NCBI GenBank assembly: GCA_009841235.1
Contig: VXMH01000028.1
Coordinates: forward strand, 90,309 to 154,308
DNA length: 64,000 nt
From: Caldilineaceae bacterium SB0661_bin_32
Lineage (GTDB): Bacteria > Chloroflexota > Anaerolineae > Caldilineales > Caldilineaceae
Reading direction: 5' to 3'
Shown: in pieces, positions 34,060-43,230 of the stretch
Layout: each line of letters begins with the position of its first letter
How positions within the stretch are numbered: the first letter of the stretch is position 1
The notes under the pieces: model-generated
Told to the model about the DNA's origin: nothing
Databases searched by the model: none
The model's input: only the letters and a program-made list of their open reading frames with translations
Program-made: the position numbers and the translations under genes

Positions 34060-34524
34060 TCAGTTCTCTTCGTACCAGCCCGACCCGAAGAACAGCCCGT
34101 CATGGCGTACGATCCACGCGTTCTTGCGCGTCTCCTCGCCGGTATCCGGGTTGTTGAAGACGTAGCTGACCCATTTGCCTGCCTCGGTAGCGCTCAGAAT
34201 GTCGTCGCCATAGAAATAGCCGGTAACGTCGACGCGCAGCGCCGGGTCCCGCCCGATCATTTCGGGGTTGTGGTGCGCGACCGTGTATCCATCTCCGCCG
34301 ATTATGAAGACGTACCACTGCCCGTCTATGTTTTCGGGGGAACTGTAGTGGTCGATGGCTGCCTGGGGGCCTTCCTGGGTGTAAAGGCGGACGGCATCCT
34401 GCACGAGCGCCTGGGTGTAGGCCGCCGGTTCGTTCTTGGTGGGGATGGCAACGCAACCGGCCATGAGGAACGCGAGTACGAGAACGGCAGATAGTGAGGC
34501 GGAACGTAACATGCTTGTCTCCAT
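34060..34524 (-). CDS. Cache-domain-like lipoprotein, copy 2
   Basis: A 154-residue paralogue of the next gene, same length and the same C-V-A-I-P-T after lipidated Cys24. Most of the mature domain is identical; differences concentrate in the signal peptide and a few surface positions (V-F-N-N-P-D-T-G-E-E-T for V-H-D-Q-P-D-T-G-E-V-T). The equal length and short spacing suggest unequal-crossover duplication. Divergent from the M81 peptidase gene across a ~200-nt intergenic region. Confidence 0.82.
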   Translation of the reverse strand: METSMLRSASLSAVLVLAFLMAGCVAIPTKNEPAAYTQALVQDAVRLYTQEGPQAAIDHYSSPENIDGQWYVFIIGGDGYTVAHHNPEMIGRDPALRVDVTGYFYGDDILSATEAGKWVSYVFNNPDTGEETRKNAWIVRHDGLFFGSGWYEEN

Positions 34525-34587
34525 TTTGATTAAGCCAGTTTAAGTTATCCACTTCAGTTTACTTTCATGCCTCTATTTGAACCAACA

Positions 34588-34616
34588 TTGGCCTTCCCCC
34601 GATACGTGGGTATAAT
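34588..34616 (+). promoter_or_regulatory. Promoter for the M81 peptidase gene
   Basis: TTGGCC at 34588-34593, 17-nt spacer, perfect TATAAT at 34611-34616. Start codon is about 100 nt further on. The -10 context GTATAATCTTT recurs at 61288-61298. Confidence 0.5.
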
Positions 34617-34724
34617 CTTTCTGTCCATCTGTTGAAACGCGCCCATCGGTAACATCTGAACCCTTCCCCACAGCGTTTGTTCGATGCGCCCCCTGCGCGA
34701 AACGGGGCCCGAAAAGGCAATCCA

Positions 34725-36233
34725 ATGACAGCCATGCGCATCGGCATCGGCTCGATCTTCCAGGAGAGCAACCAGTTCGCGGGCACACAGACCGACCTGG
34801 CCCTGTTTCGCAACTCCTATGTCCACGAGGGCGATGCCCTGCTCCAACTGGCGGGCACCGACTGCGAAGTTGCCGGCATCCTCGCCGTCTGTGAAGAGGA
34901 GGGCGCGCAGCCGCTCCCGCTGCTGGCGGCGCGCAGCGTCTCGGGCGGCGTCCTGACCGATGCCTGCTACACCGAGCTGAAGGAAACGCTGCTGGCGCGG
35001 CTGCGCGCCGCGCTCCCGCTTGACGGCGTCATCCTCGCCATGCACGGCTCCATGGTCACGGCCTCGCAAGCGGACCCGGAGGGCGACATTCTCGACGCCG
35101 TGCGCCAGATCCTGGGGCCGGACCTACCAGTCGTCATGACGCTCGACCTGCACGCGCACGTCACCCCGCGCATGGTCAAGCAGGCCACGGCCCTGGTGTC
35201 GTTCACCCATTATCCCCACGACGACACCTATTCCACCGGCGAACGCGGCGCCAGCCTGCTGTTGCGGACAGTGCGGCGCGAAGTCAGACCGGTGACGGCC
35301 CTGGCCAAGGTCCCGATTATCTGCGGCGCCTGCAACGGCCAGACCTCCGGCGACGGGCCCATGGCCCACCTGACCCGGCGCGCGCGGCGCCTGGAAAAGG
35401 AGCCGGGCATCCTCTCCGTATCCTGCTTTCAGGTCCATCCCTACAACGATCTGCCCGGCATGGGCTGCGGCGGCGTCGTGGTGACCGACAATGACCCCGC
35501 GCTGGCGGCGCAGGAGGCGCACGCGCTGGCCGCGGCGTTCTGGGCGCGGCGCCGGGCCTTCGAGGTAGAACATCTGCCGGTCGCGGAGGCGGTTGACCGC
35601 GGCCGTCGCGTGGAAGGAGGCCCCGTGCTGCTGGTGGACACCGCCGACTGTGCGGGCGGCGGCGCGCCCGGCGACAGCGTCGCCCTGCTGAGCGAGCTTT
35701 TGGCGCTGGGACTGGAGGAGCCCACCCTACTGATGGTGGTCGATCCGGCCGCGGCCCGGGCCTGCGCGCACGCCGGCATTGGTCAGACGGTCAGTTTGCA
35801 GGTCGGCTACAGCCTTGACCCGGCCTGGGGCGAACCCGTCGCCGTCAGCGGCAGCGTGCGCCGTCTCAGCGACGGCGGTTTCCGCTACGACGGCGGCCTC
35901 TTTGGCGGCACCTGGGCTTCGATGGGTCTCTCCGCGGTGCTGCAGATCGGCAGCATTCAGCTTCTGGTCATGTCGCAGCCGACCTATGACTGGGGCGACG
36001 AGCAGTTTCGCAGCGTGGGCATGGATGTGCGCCAGGCAAAGTTCATCGGGGTCAAGAATCCAATGAACTACCGTCACGCCTACAGCGACCTTATGAAGGC
36101 GGCCTATATCGTCGACACGCCCGGCCCGACCCCGGCCCACGTGCGCAACCTCAGCTTTGAGCGCATGCAGCGGCCCTTCTTCCCTCTTGACGAGGAGATC
36201 CCCGACCTTGAAATACCGGTAGTCGTCAGCTGA
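34725..36233 (+). CDS. M81-family metallopeptidase (MlrC-like), 502 aa
   Basis: Belongs to the MlrC/DUF1485 family named after the microcystin-degradation protein. The N-terminal domain begins R-I-G-I-G-S-I-F-Q-E-S-N. The predicted zinc site is in T-L-D-L-H-A-H-V-T-P near residue 150, preceded by L-A-M-H-G-S-M-V. A conserved V-D-T-A-D-C-A-G-G-G-A-P-G-D-S segment lies in the second domain. Most bacterial members act on unknown amide substrates. ATG at 34725 with a weak AAAAGG; the longer frame from 34677 lacks support. Followed by a dioxygenase and two dehydrogenases on the same strand, a likely catabolic cluster. Confidence 0.9.
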   Translation: MTAMRIGIGSIFQESNQFAGTQTDLALFRNSYVHEGDALLQLAGTDCEVAGILAVCEEEGAQPLPLLAARSVSGGVLTDACYTELKETLLARLRAALPLDGVILAMHGSMVTASQADPEGDILDAVRQILGPDLPVVMTLDLHAHVTPRMVKQATALVSFTHYPHDDTYSTGERGASLLLRTVRREVRPVTALAKVPIICGACNGQTSGDGPMAHLTRRARRLEKEPGILSVSCFQVHPYNDLPGMGCGGVVVTDNDPALAAQEAHALAAAFWARRRAFEVEHLPVAEAVDRGRRVEGGPVLLVDTADCAGGGAPGDSVALLSELLALGLEEPTLLMVVDPAAARACAHAGIGQTVSLQVGYSLDPAWGEPVAVSGSVRRLSDGGFRYDGGLFGGTWASMGLSAVLQIGSIQLLVMSQPTYDWGDEQFRSVGMDVRQAKFIGVKNPMNYRHAYSDLMKAAYIVDTPGPTPAHVRNLSFERMQRPFFPLDEEIPDLEIPVVVS

Positions 36234-36330
36234 GGATGAGCCGCGAAGGAACATCTGATAATGAATGCCCCCGAAAGTCGTTATTCAGACAGACGTTAAC
36301 GAGCCCTGGTTTGGTCAGGGAGGTCGAACG

Positions 36331-37122
36331 ATGAAACTCAGCAGTACGCAGGTTGCACAGTATGACGAGCAGGGCTACCTGTTTTTCCCCAACCTGCTCG
36401 ACAGCGATGAAGTCGCGGTCTTGCAGGAGGCGCTGCCGGAGATCCTCAGCCGTCCAGGGCCGGAGATCATCTCCGAAAAGGAGGACCCGTCTGCGGTCAG
36501 GCTGGCCTTTGGCGCGCATACCTATTCCGAGCCGTTCCGCTACCTCACTCAACTCCCCCGTCTGTTGGACCCGGTCCGCCAGCTGCTGCGGGACGACGTC
36601 TATCTCCATCAGAGCCGTCTGAACCCAAAACAGGGCTTCGGCGGCGGCGCCTCCTGGGACTGGCACCAGGACTACCCGCCCTGGCATTCGATCGACGGCA
36701 TGCCGGAACCCAACTGCATCATGGTATCGGTCTTCATCGACGACTGCACCGCGGTCACGTCTCCTCTCCTGATCGTGCCCGGCTCGCAGCGCCATGGGCT
36801 CCTGGACGCCCGTCTTCACAAGGACGCGGCAGGCAGAGGGTACGCGCTGCACCACATCGATCACGCCACCTTTGAAAGGCTGGCAGCGGAGAACGGGATC
36901 GAAGCCCTGGTCGGGCCGGCGGGATCGGTCGCTTTCATCCACTGCAACGTGCTGCACGGTTCAGCGAACAACGTCTCCCCCTGGCGCCGGGCGATCATGT
37001 ACCTGATCTACAACGCCGTCAGCAACGCCTGCACCGGCACCGAGCGCCCGTGGTATCAGAACAACCGCGACTTCACGCCGCTTAGCCCTCTCGACGACAG
37101 CTCCGTGAAGGCGCTGGCCTGA
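36331..37122 (+). CDS. Phytanoyl-CoA dioxygenase family protein
   Basis: A 263-residue Fe(II)/2-oxoglutarate oxygenase. The iron facial triad is H-Q-D in W-D-W-H-Q-D-Y and a distal His in I-H-C-N-V-L-H-G; the 2-oxoglutarate arginine is in P-W-R-R-A-I. Start at the ATG at 36331, which has GGGAGG upstream; the upstream in-frame ATG at 36265 lacks one. PhyH-like enzymes hydroxylate very diverse small molecules, so the substrate is open. It lies between the M81 peptidase and an Ldh-family dehydrogenase, consistent with a degradation route. Confidence 0.9.
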   Translation: MKLSSTQVAQYDEQGYLFFPNLLDSDEVAVLQEALPEILSRPGPEIISEKEDPSAVRLAFGAHTYSEPFRYLTQLPRLLDPVRQLLRDDVYLHQSRLNPKQGFGGGASWDWHQDYPPWHSIDGMPEPNCIMVSVFIDDCTAVTSPLLIVPGSQRHGLLDARLHKDAAGRGYALHHIDHATFERLAAENGIEALVGPAGSVAFIHCNVLHGSANNVSPWRRAIMYLIYNAVSNACTGTERPWYQNNRDFTPLSPLDDSSVKALA

Positions 37123-37168
37123 ACCGCGCCCACTGGATTCCGCGGCACACTCACCTGGAGCGATCTAC

Positions 37169-38218
37169 ATGAAATACCTGACCGCAGACCAACTGCAAGA
37201 GATCGGCACCCGGATCCTGGACGCGGCCGGCTCCCCTCACGCCGAGTCGGAAGCCGTCTGCGAGGTGCTTGTACGCGCCAACCTGCTGGGACACGACTCG
37301 CACGGCGTGATGCGGATACCGCAATACGTCGGCCAGATTCGCAGCGGCGCGATCAGGCCGGGAACGCCCATCGAGATCGAACGCGAGACAGCGGCCGCCG
37401 CCGTCATCCAGGCGCACCAGGGCTGGGGCATGGTGATCGCGCGGCAGGCGATGCAGCTGGCGATCGAGAAGGCGCGCGAGGTTGCCATCGGCACCGTCGT
37501 CGTGCGCGGCAGCCAGCACGTGGGGCGCGTGGGCGAATACCCCACCATGGCGGCCGAGGAGCGCATGATCGGCATGGCGGTCGTCAACTCCTACGGCACC
37601 ACCGGCTCGGTCGCCCCGTATGGCGGCGCCGAACGGCGGCTCTCCCCCAACCCCATCGCCTTTGCCATGCCGAGCGGCGGGCCCTGGCCCGTCATGGTCG
37701 ACATCACGACGTCGGTATTTCCCGAGGGCAAGGTCCGGGTTAGCCAATACGCCGGCAAACAGCTGCCTGAAGGCGTAATCGTCGACGCCGACGGCAACCC
37801 CACCACCGACCCGGCCGCCTTCTACGGCCCCCCGCCCGGCGCCCTCCTGCCCCTGGGCGGAATCGTGGGCCACAAAGGCTTTGCGCTGGGCATCGTGGCC
37901 GAGCTGCTGGCCGGCGCGCTTTCCGGCGCCGGCGTCACCGGCAAAGAGAGGGAGCAGACGGGCAACGGCATCTACTTCCAGGCCATTAACATCGAGGCCC
38001 TTCTGCCATACGACGAGTTCATCGAGACCGTCCAGGAGCAGATCGCCTGGGTAAAGTCGGCGCGCCCGCAACCGGGCGTCAGCGAGGTCCTCTTCCCCGG
38101 CGAACCGGAGTACCGGACCGCGCAGCAGCGCGGCGCGCACGGCATCCCGGTTGAAGACAGCATCTGGCAGGAGATGATCGAGACCGCAGACAGCCTCGGC
38201 GTCGAGATTGCAGCCTGA
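37169..38218 (+). CDS. Ldh-family (malate/lactate/ureidoglycolate) dehydrogenase, copy 1
   Basis: A 349-residue NAD(P)-dependent 2-hydroxyacid oxidoreductase of the Ldh_2 (YlbC/AllD) family, not the classical Rossmann lactate dehydrogenase. Family motifs are L-G-H-D-S-H-G-V near residues 45-52, containing the catalytic His, then G-S-Q-H-V-G-R-V-G and N-P-I-A-F-A-M-P, and G-H-K-G-F-A-L-G. A CTGGAG ribosome-binding site lies 12 nt before the ATG. Paired with the D-2-hydroxyacid dehydrogenase just downstream. A second, diverged member is at 43.2 kb on the opposite strand. Confidence 0.92.
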   Translation: MKYLTADQLQEIGTRILDAAGSPHAESEAVCEVLVRANLLGHDSHGVMRIPQYVGQIRSGAIRPGTPIEIERETAAAAVIQAHQGWGMVIARQAMQLAIEKAREVAIGTVVVRGSQHVGRVGEYPTMAAEERMIGMAVVNSYGTTGSVAPYGGAERRLSPNPIAFAMPSGGPWPVMVDITTSVFPEGKVRVSQYAGKQLPEGVIVDADGNPTTDPAAFYGPPPGALLPLGGIVGHKGFALGIVAELLAGALSGAGVTGKEREQTGNGIYFQAINIEALLPYDEFIETVQEQIAWVKSARPQPGVSEVLFPGEPEYRTAQQRGAHGIPVEDSIWQEMIETADSLGVEIAA

Positions 38219-38328
38219 CCCGCGCCGCCCCGATCCGGTTTGATGCCCCAGTGCTTACATGGCATCATAGGGAGCAATCCGTGAGCCGTTCACTGACCAC
38301 TAACCACTGCCCTTAAGAGGTTCAGACA

Positions 38329-39297
38329 ATGCAAGTTCTCTTTCTTCCCTTCAACCCCGTCATGCAGTACTGGTACGATGGCTTTGTCGAAGCGGTCGGC
38401 GGGCGTTATCCAATCAAGATGTACGATCCCGACAAGCCGGTGGCCCCGCAGTTCGAGGGCATCGACGTGGTGGTGGCGTGCGCGGGCTGCACGCACGAGA
38501 TGGTCGATGCCTCCGTGGAGGCCGGCGTCAAACTGTGGCAGGTGCTCTCAGTCGGTGTCGACCATTGGGACATGCCCTATTTTTTCAGAAAGGAGATGCC
38601 GTTCGCCCATACACCCGGCCCCTTCAGCGCCATCGCCCTGGCCGAGCACGCACTTACCCTGATGCTCTTGATCGCCAAGAACCATCGCGCCGCGCAGGCG
38701 AACATGCGCGCAGAACTGTTCAGCCTGCCGCTGAACGACGAACTGGCGGGCAAGAAGCTCGGCCTGATCGGGCTGGGCGCGAGCGGGCGTGAACTGGCCA
38801 AGCGCGGCCACGCAATGGGCATGGAGATCATGGCGATCGACATCGCCGATATCCCGCAGTCGGTGCGCGACGAGTGTCATGTCTCCTTCTTCGGGGATCC
38901 CAGCGACATGGATCAACTGATCTCCGAGGTCGACTATCTGTCGCTGCATACGCCCAGCACGGCGCAGACCCGGCACATGATCGGGGCGCGGCAGTTCGAG
39001 TTGATGAAGCCGACCGCGGTGCTGATCAACGTGGCGCGCGGGCTGTTGGTGGATGAGGATGCGTTGGTCGAGGCATTGCAGAGCGGACAGATCCGGGCCG
39101 CCGGCATGGACGCGTTCGTGACCGAGCCGCTTCCGAGCTCCCACCCGCTGCTGCAGATGGACAACATGTACTGCACGCCGCACATCGCCGGCGTAACCCG
39201 GGAGACGGCGCAGCGCCGCGGCCAGGCCGCAGCCGACAACGTGGAGCGGGTCTCCAAGGGGCTGGAGCCGCTGTATCAGGTCACTGCGGACAGTTGA
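38329..39297 (+). CDS. D-2-hydroxyacid dehydrogenase, NAD-binding
   Basis: A 322-residue member of the SerA/GyaR family. The dinucleotide fold is G-L-I-G-L-G-A-S-G near residue 145. The catalytic Arg is in N-V-A-R-G, the Glu in V-T-E-P-L, and the His in P-H-I-A-G-V-T, so the triad is intact. It reduces 2-keto acids or oxidises D-hydroxyacids. On the same strand as the Ldh-family gene with about 110 nt between. Substrate unknown. Confidence 0.92.
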   Translation: MQVLFLPFNPVMQYWYDGFVEAVGGRYPIKMYDPDKPVAPQFEGIDVVVACAGCTHEMVDASVEAGVKLWQVLSVGVDHWDMPYFFRKEMPFAHTPGPFSAIALAEHALTLMLLIAKNHRAAQANMRAELFSLPLNDELAGKKLGLIGLGASGRELAKRGHAMGMEIMAIDIADIPQSVRDECHVSFFGDPSDMDQLISEVDYLSLHTPSTAQTRHMIGARQFELMKPTAVLINVARGLLVDEDALVEALQSGQIRAAGMDAFVTEPLPSSHPLLQMDNMYCTPHIAGVTRETAQRRGQAAADNVERVSKGLEPLYQVTADS

Positions 39298-39398
39298 AAC
39301 GATTTCAGGTTGGAATCGGACGTCTTGCGGACGTTGTGCGAGAGAGGGCGAGAGAATACGAGAGATTGGGGGAAAATTGGGGGGGCTCTGCGCAAACA

Positions 39399-40163
39399 CT
39401 AGCCGCTGCCGTCAGACCGCCCCCGCACGATCAGGTACTCCACATCCTCCAACGTCGAATCCTCAACGTTGAGGATCCCTTGCCTTTCCCCGCCCTTCAG
39501 CACCATCACCCGATCCCCGATTGACAGCACATCGGTAATGCGATGCGTGATCAGGATGATCGAAATTCCTTGATCGCGCAGTTCAGCCATAAGGTCCAGC
39601 AACGTGTTGGCCTCCTTCACGCCCAAAGCGGCTGTCGGCTCATCCATGATCAGGATCGTGGCATCGAAACCGATGGCCCGCGCAACGGCCACCATCTGGC
39701 GCTGACCCCCGGACATCCTCTCGACCAGCAGCTTGGGCGAACTGATGTTGATGCGCAGCCGCGACAGCAGCGCTTCCGACTCGTTGTACATCCTCTTCTT
39801 GTCGAGAAAAGTGATGCCAAGGACCCGCCTGGTGTACTCCCGCCCGGTGAAGACATTGGCGGCAACGTCCAGGTTGTTGAAGACGGCCAGGTCCTGATAT
39901 ATCATCGCCAAGCCCAGCGCCTGGGCGTCGCGTGGATTGCGCAGCGCGGCCTTCTGCCCTTCAACGAAAATTTCGCCTGCGTCCGGAATCACCGACCCAT
40001 ATAGCGTCTTCATCAGCGTAGACTTTCCAGCCGCATTGTCGCCCACCAGGCCCAACAGCTCCCCGCGCCGCAGCTCCAAATCGACGCCGTTGAGCGCCTG
40101 GACGTTGCCAAATCTCTTCGAGATCCCTCGCATCTCAACCGCGTGCTCAAGGCTCATGGGCAT
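39399..40163 (-). CDS. Ribose-type ABC transporter ATP-binding protein, single domain
   Basis: A 254-residue ATPase: Walker A G-D-N-A-A-G-K-S-T, signature M-S-G-G-Q-R-Q-M-V-A-V-A-R, Walker B I-L-I-M-D-E-P-T-A-A-L-G. It has one nucleotide-binding domain, unlike RbsA with two; the FrcA type does the same. The ATG at 40163 is chosen because the alternative GTG at 40205 falls in the stem of a perfect hairpin. Last gene of a permease-binding protein-ATPase set. Confidence 0.9.
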   Translation of the reverse strand: MPMSLEHAVEMRGISKRFGNVQALNGVDLELRRGELLGLVGDNAAGKSTLMKTLYGSVIPDAGEIFVEGQKAALRNPRDAQALGLAMIYQDLAVFNNLDVAANVFTGREYTRRVLGITFLDKKRMYNESEALLSRLRINISSPKLLVERMSGGQRQMVAVARAIGFDATILIMDEPTAALGVKEANTLLDLMAELRDQGISIILITHRITDVLSIGDRVMVLKGGERQGILNVEDSTLEDVEYLIVRGRSDGSG

Positions 40164-40178
40164 ACTCACAATCGCTTT

Positions 40179-40210
40179 GAGGAGTGGGAAGATTTCCCTT
40201 CCCACTCCTC
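40179..40210 (-). promoter_or_regulatory. Perfect 13-bp hairpin between binding-protein and ATPase genes
   Basis: GAGGAGTGGGAAG at 40179-40191 and its exact complement at 40198-40210, loop of 6. No T-tract follows on the minus strand, so it is more likely an mRNA-stabilising or attenuating element that keeps binding-protein message higher than that of the ATPase. Confidence 0.55.
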
Positions 40211-40227
40211 GAGATTCTCCGTTTCTC

Positions 40228-41247
40228 CTACTGCATGACCTCCGTTTCGACGATCTCCTTGATCTCCAGGAAGTTCTGCTTCATCGTATCCTGGTAGCTG
40301 TCGATGTTGGACTGGTCGACAAGCGTGATGCGGGTGTCAAGATACTGGGATGTAGCCTGCACGCCCTGGTGCTTTATCATCCACGGAATGTAGACCGCCA
40401 GGTACCCCTGACCGTAAGGCTGCTGAACGTAGGTGAAGGAGACGGTCCCATTGCGGATGCCTTCGACGATCTCCGGCGCGTCGTCCACGCCCGTGACGAT
40501 AACGTCGTCGCGGCCAGCGTCGGGGAAGGCCACCGTCGCGCCGACCGAATTCAGGTTGCCGAGCGAGTAGTAGGCATCCATTTCAGGATAGGTGACCAGG
40601 GCCTCTTCCGCACAGCGGACCGTGCCCTCCGGGTTGTCGCAGTCGATCAGCACGCCGATTACCTTGATGTCGGGCGCATGTTCGGCGAAGTAGTCCTCAA
40701 GCCCGGCCTGGCGGTCCTTATCGACCACATTGCCAGGCTCGCCAAAGGCAACCACCACATTGCCTTCGCCGCCCATCAACTCAACCAGCCGTTCGGCTAC
40801 CGTCGCGCCGGCCGTGTAGAAGTCGGTCGCCATGCAGACGTCGGCATTGACCGCCTCGGAGCAGGAGGCATTCTGGGTGGTACCAAGTCCTCTCTCTTTG
40901 GCCTGGGCCAGGATACCTTCCATGATATCCGGCACGCCCGTCATCACGCTGAGGCCGGCGATGCAGGGCAGAGAGAGAGCGGACTCCGTCATATCCAACT
41001 GTTTCTCAGGGCTGTATTCAGCCGGCGCCAGGAAGACGATCTCCACGCCAAGCTCCTCCGCAGCGGCCTCGGCGCCGCCCTGCCAGGCTGTAATGTAAGG
41101 ATGCACCAGCGGCGCGCTGACGATGTAGCGCTCGGTGTCACCGCAATCGGGCTCCCTCTCAACAACCACCGTTTCCGGCATGGTGCAGGCAGCCAACCCG
41201 ACAGCCAGCAGCACGATCAACGCCATACCGAATAACAATCGTTTCAT
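40228..41247 (-). CDS. Sugar ABC transporter substrate-binding lipoprotein
   Basis: A 339-residue periplasmic-binding-protein-like (Peripla_BP_4, RbsB-like) lipoprotein, lipobox L-A-A-C at Cys21. Typical features: Y-I-V-S-A-P-L-V-H-P-Y near residues 41-51 and the V-I-V-T-G-V-D-D-A-P-E segment near 246. Start at the ATG at 41247 with a GGAGGAAAG site. It lies between its permease (upstream) and ATPase (downstream), the reverse of the usual RbsACB order. Probable ligand is a pentose, polyol or similar; not determinable. Confidence 0.9.
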   Translation of the reverse strand: MKRLLFGMALIVLLAVGLAACTMPETVVVEREPDCGDTERYIVSAPLVHPYITAWQGGAEAAAEELGVEIVFLAPAEYSPEKQLDMTESALSLPCIAGLSVMTGVPDIMEGILAQAKERGLGTTQNASCSEAVNADVCMATDFYTAGATVAERLVELMGGEGNVVVAFGEPGNVVDKDRQAGLEDYFAEHAPDIKVIGVLIDCDNPEGTVRCAEEALVTYPEMDAYYSLGNLNSVGATVAFPDAGRDDVIVTGVDDAPEIVEGIRNGTVSFTYVQQPYGQGYLAVYIPWMIKHQGVQATSQYLDTRITLVDQSNIDSYQDTMKQNFLEIKEIVETEVMQ

Positions 41248-41410
41248 GACTCTTTCCTCCTTCGTCTGAAAGACATTTGTCCAGTCCTGCGGTGCGACTC
41301 GGTACGCATGACGGTCTTTTTCTATCGCCACCTCCTTACGCCAGTGACCGGTGGACGGTGTTCGGAGAGAGCGTCATCCACCGGAAACCGGACACCAGGC
41401 CTGGCCCGGT

Positions 41411-42427
41411 TCAACGATCGCGGCCCAAAATGATGCGCCAGTTCAACTCTCCCCGACGGAACTGGTCGATCAACAGGGCCACCACCACCAACATGCCCTG
41501 CACGATATCCTGCAGATAGATGTTCAGCTGCAAGACGACGAGAGAGTTGCGGGCAATCCCCATGATGGCGGCGCCGATCAACGTGCCGGCCATCGAGCCA
41601 ACGCCACCGGTCAACAGCGTGCCGCCCACGATCGCAGCCGTGACCACCGGGAAGAGCAGCCCCTGGCCGATCTGGGGCAGCGCATTGCCCACCCGGCCCA
41701 GCAGGACGATCCCGCCCAACGCCGACAGAAAGCCGCTGAGGGTGAAGATGCCGACGCGGATGCGTTCGACATTCATGCCCACATCCTGACTGGCCTTCAA
41801 GTTGCCGCCTATCATGCGCACGCGCAGCCCGAAGAGTGTCCGCGTCAACAAAATGTGCATGAGAAAGGCGACGACAAACATCAGGACGATCAGGGCCGGC
41901 ACCGGACCGATAAGCCCTCTGCCCAGCCAGGTCAGGCCGTCGGGCAGGCCGATGATCGACTCGCCGCGGGTGATATAGAAATTGACGCCCAGAAAGACCG
42001 CGCCGGTGGCAAGCGTCATCACAATCGGATGAAGGCGAAAGCGCGCCGCCAAAACACCGTTGAGAAAGCCGCACAGCACACCGACCCCCAACCCCCCGAT
42101 AATGGCGATGGGCGGATCAAGACCTGCGTTTTTCCACAGTTTGGCCGTGACCATCGCGGCCAAGCCGGCTATCGACCCCTGCGACAGATCGAAGGCGCCC
42201 GATACGATCACCAATGTCTGGCCCATCGCCACGATCGACGTGACCGAAATCTGCCTGAGAATCGTGGTCAGGTTGAAGGGCCTCCGAAATATCGGCGAAA
42301 CCGTGTACATGACCACAAAGAAGACCACCAGGGCCAGGAATACGCCGGACTCGCGGTGCGCCATCAGTTCCCGGACGCGGGCGCGCGCCGATTCCACGCG
42401 TGCGGCCGGCGTCTGATTCGCCGTCAT
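41411..42427 (-). CDS. Ribose-type ABC transporter permease (RbsC-like)
   Basis: A 338-residue multi-helix permease of the BPD_transp_2 family, with the hallmark G-A-F-D-L-S-Q-G-S-I-A-G-L and G-G-V-G-S-M-A-G-T-L-I-G-A motifs. About eight to ten hydrophobic segments are seen. ATG at 42427 preceded by GAGGAGAG. Its stop is 163 nt before the binding-protein gene. Forms the channel with the single-domain ATPase, presumably as a homodimer. Confidence 0.92.
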   Translation of the reverse strand: MTANQTPAARVESARARVRELMAHRESGVFLALVVFFVVMYTVSPIFRRPFNLTTILRQISVTSIVAMGQTLVIVSGAFDLSQGSIAGLAAMVTAKLWKNAGLDPPIAIIGGLGVGVLCGFLNGVLAARFRLHPIVMTLATGAVFLGVNFYITRGESIIGLPDGLTWLGRGLIGPVPALIVLMFVVAFLMHILLTRTLFGLRVRMIGGNLKASQDVGMNVERIRVGIFTLSGFLSALGGIVLLGRVGNALPQIGQGLLFPVVTAAIVGGTLLTGGVGSMAGTLIGAAIMGIARNSLVVLQLNIYLQDIVQGMLVVVALLIDQFRRGELNWRIILGRDR

Positions 42428-42484
42428 CTGGACTCTCCTCTGGGTCCTGCTCAAATATAAGCGGAGATGCGGGCGGCAGGGCCG

Positions 42485-43180
42485 CTACTCGTCGCGCCCC
42501 ATGCGCTTTTTCAACCCGGCGTAGCTGTACTCGTCGCTGGCAAGGAAGTCGAAGTAGGAGCGCTCCACTTCCAGGACGCGTTGCGCCTGCTCGACGACCT
42601 CTTCGGCGATAGAGAGAGGGATTGAGACGACACCGTTGGCGTCCCCGTGCAACAGGTCGCCGGGCTGGATTGTCAGCCCGTAGATCGAAATCGTTGTGCC
42701 CGTATTGGTATAGGCGCCGTATCCGTGCGAGACGACAGCACCGGGGCAGAAGAGCTGGAAGCCCGGCGCGCGCTGTGCTATGCCCTGAAAGTCCCGGCTC
42801 CCCAGATCGGTCACAATGCCGACCCCGCCCAGCTTCTGCAGCGCCGAGCAGAACATGTCGCCGGCCAGACAGCTGCGCATGCGGTCCCCGCCCGTGTACT
42901 GGACGGCCAGGACCACCGGCTTGGGCGCGGCGGCGACCATGTCCAGGACGTCGTGCAGGCGATTGGGCCTGTCGTCGCCGGCGCTGGTGGTGTCCTGCGT
43001 CGCGGTCACCGCGAAGCCGACCATCGGCTCATTCTCGGGGAACTGACAGCGCAGCTCCAGTGAGGCATAGCCGGTGACCGGATCGCGCACCTCGAAATGT
43101 TCGATGGCATTGGCGATCGTGGCGCTGTCGATCCGGCGCAGCGCCTCGATGGTTTCGGCAGAGATTTGCGGGTTCGTCAT
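42485..43180 (-). CDS. RraA-family protein (HMG aldolase / RraA-like)
   Basis: A 231-residue protein of the RraA fold. Motifs are G-I-V-T-D-L-G-S-R-D-F near residues 136-146, giving the catalytic R-D pair, and G-D-L-L-H-G-D-A-N-G-V-V. Related enzymes cleave 4-hydroxy-4-methyl-2-oxoglutarate or decarboxylate oxaloacetate, while E. coli RraA regulates RNase E. In this catabolic neighbourhood (Ldh dehydrogenase, VOC protein, P450, sugar importer) the aldolase role is likelier. Confidence 0.88.
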   Translation of the reverse strand: MTNPQISAETIEALRRIDSATIANAIEHFEVRDPVTGYASLELRCQFPENEPMVGFAVTATQDTTSAGDDRPNRLHDVLDMVAAAPKPVVLAVQYTGGDRMRSCLAGDMFCSALQKLGGVGIVTDLGSRDFQGIAQRAPGFQLFCPGAVVSHGYGAYTNTGTTISIYGLTIQPGDLLHGDANGVVSIPLSIAEEVVEQAQRVLEVERSYFDFLASDEYSYAGLKKRMGRDE

Positions 43181-43230
43181 TGTGTTCTCCTTGATCTGTA
43201 TGCTGTCGGCTGGGTTGCGGCCATCTGAAT

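Noticed and set aside
39937..41235. 432-codon plus-strand frame over the ribose-type binding-protein and ATPase genes
   Set aside because: Arg/His/Asp-biased shadow spanning two well-supported minus genes.
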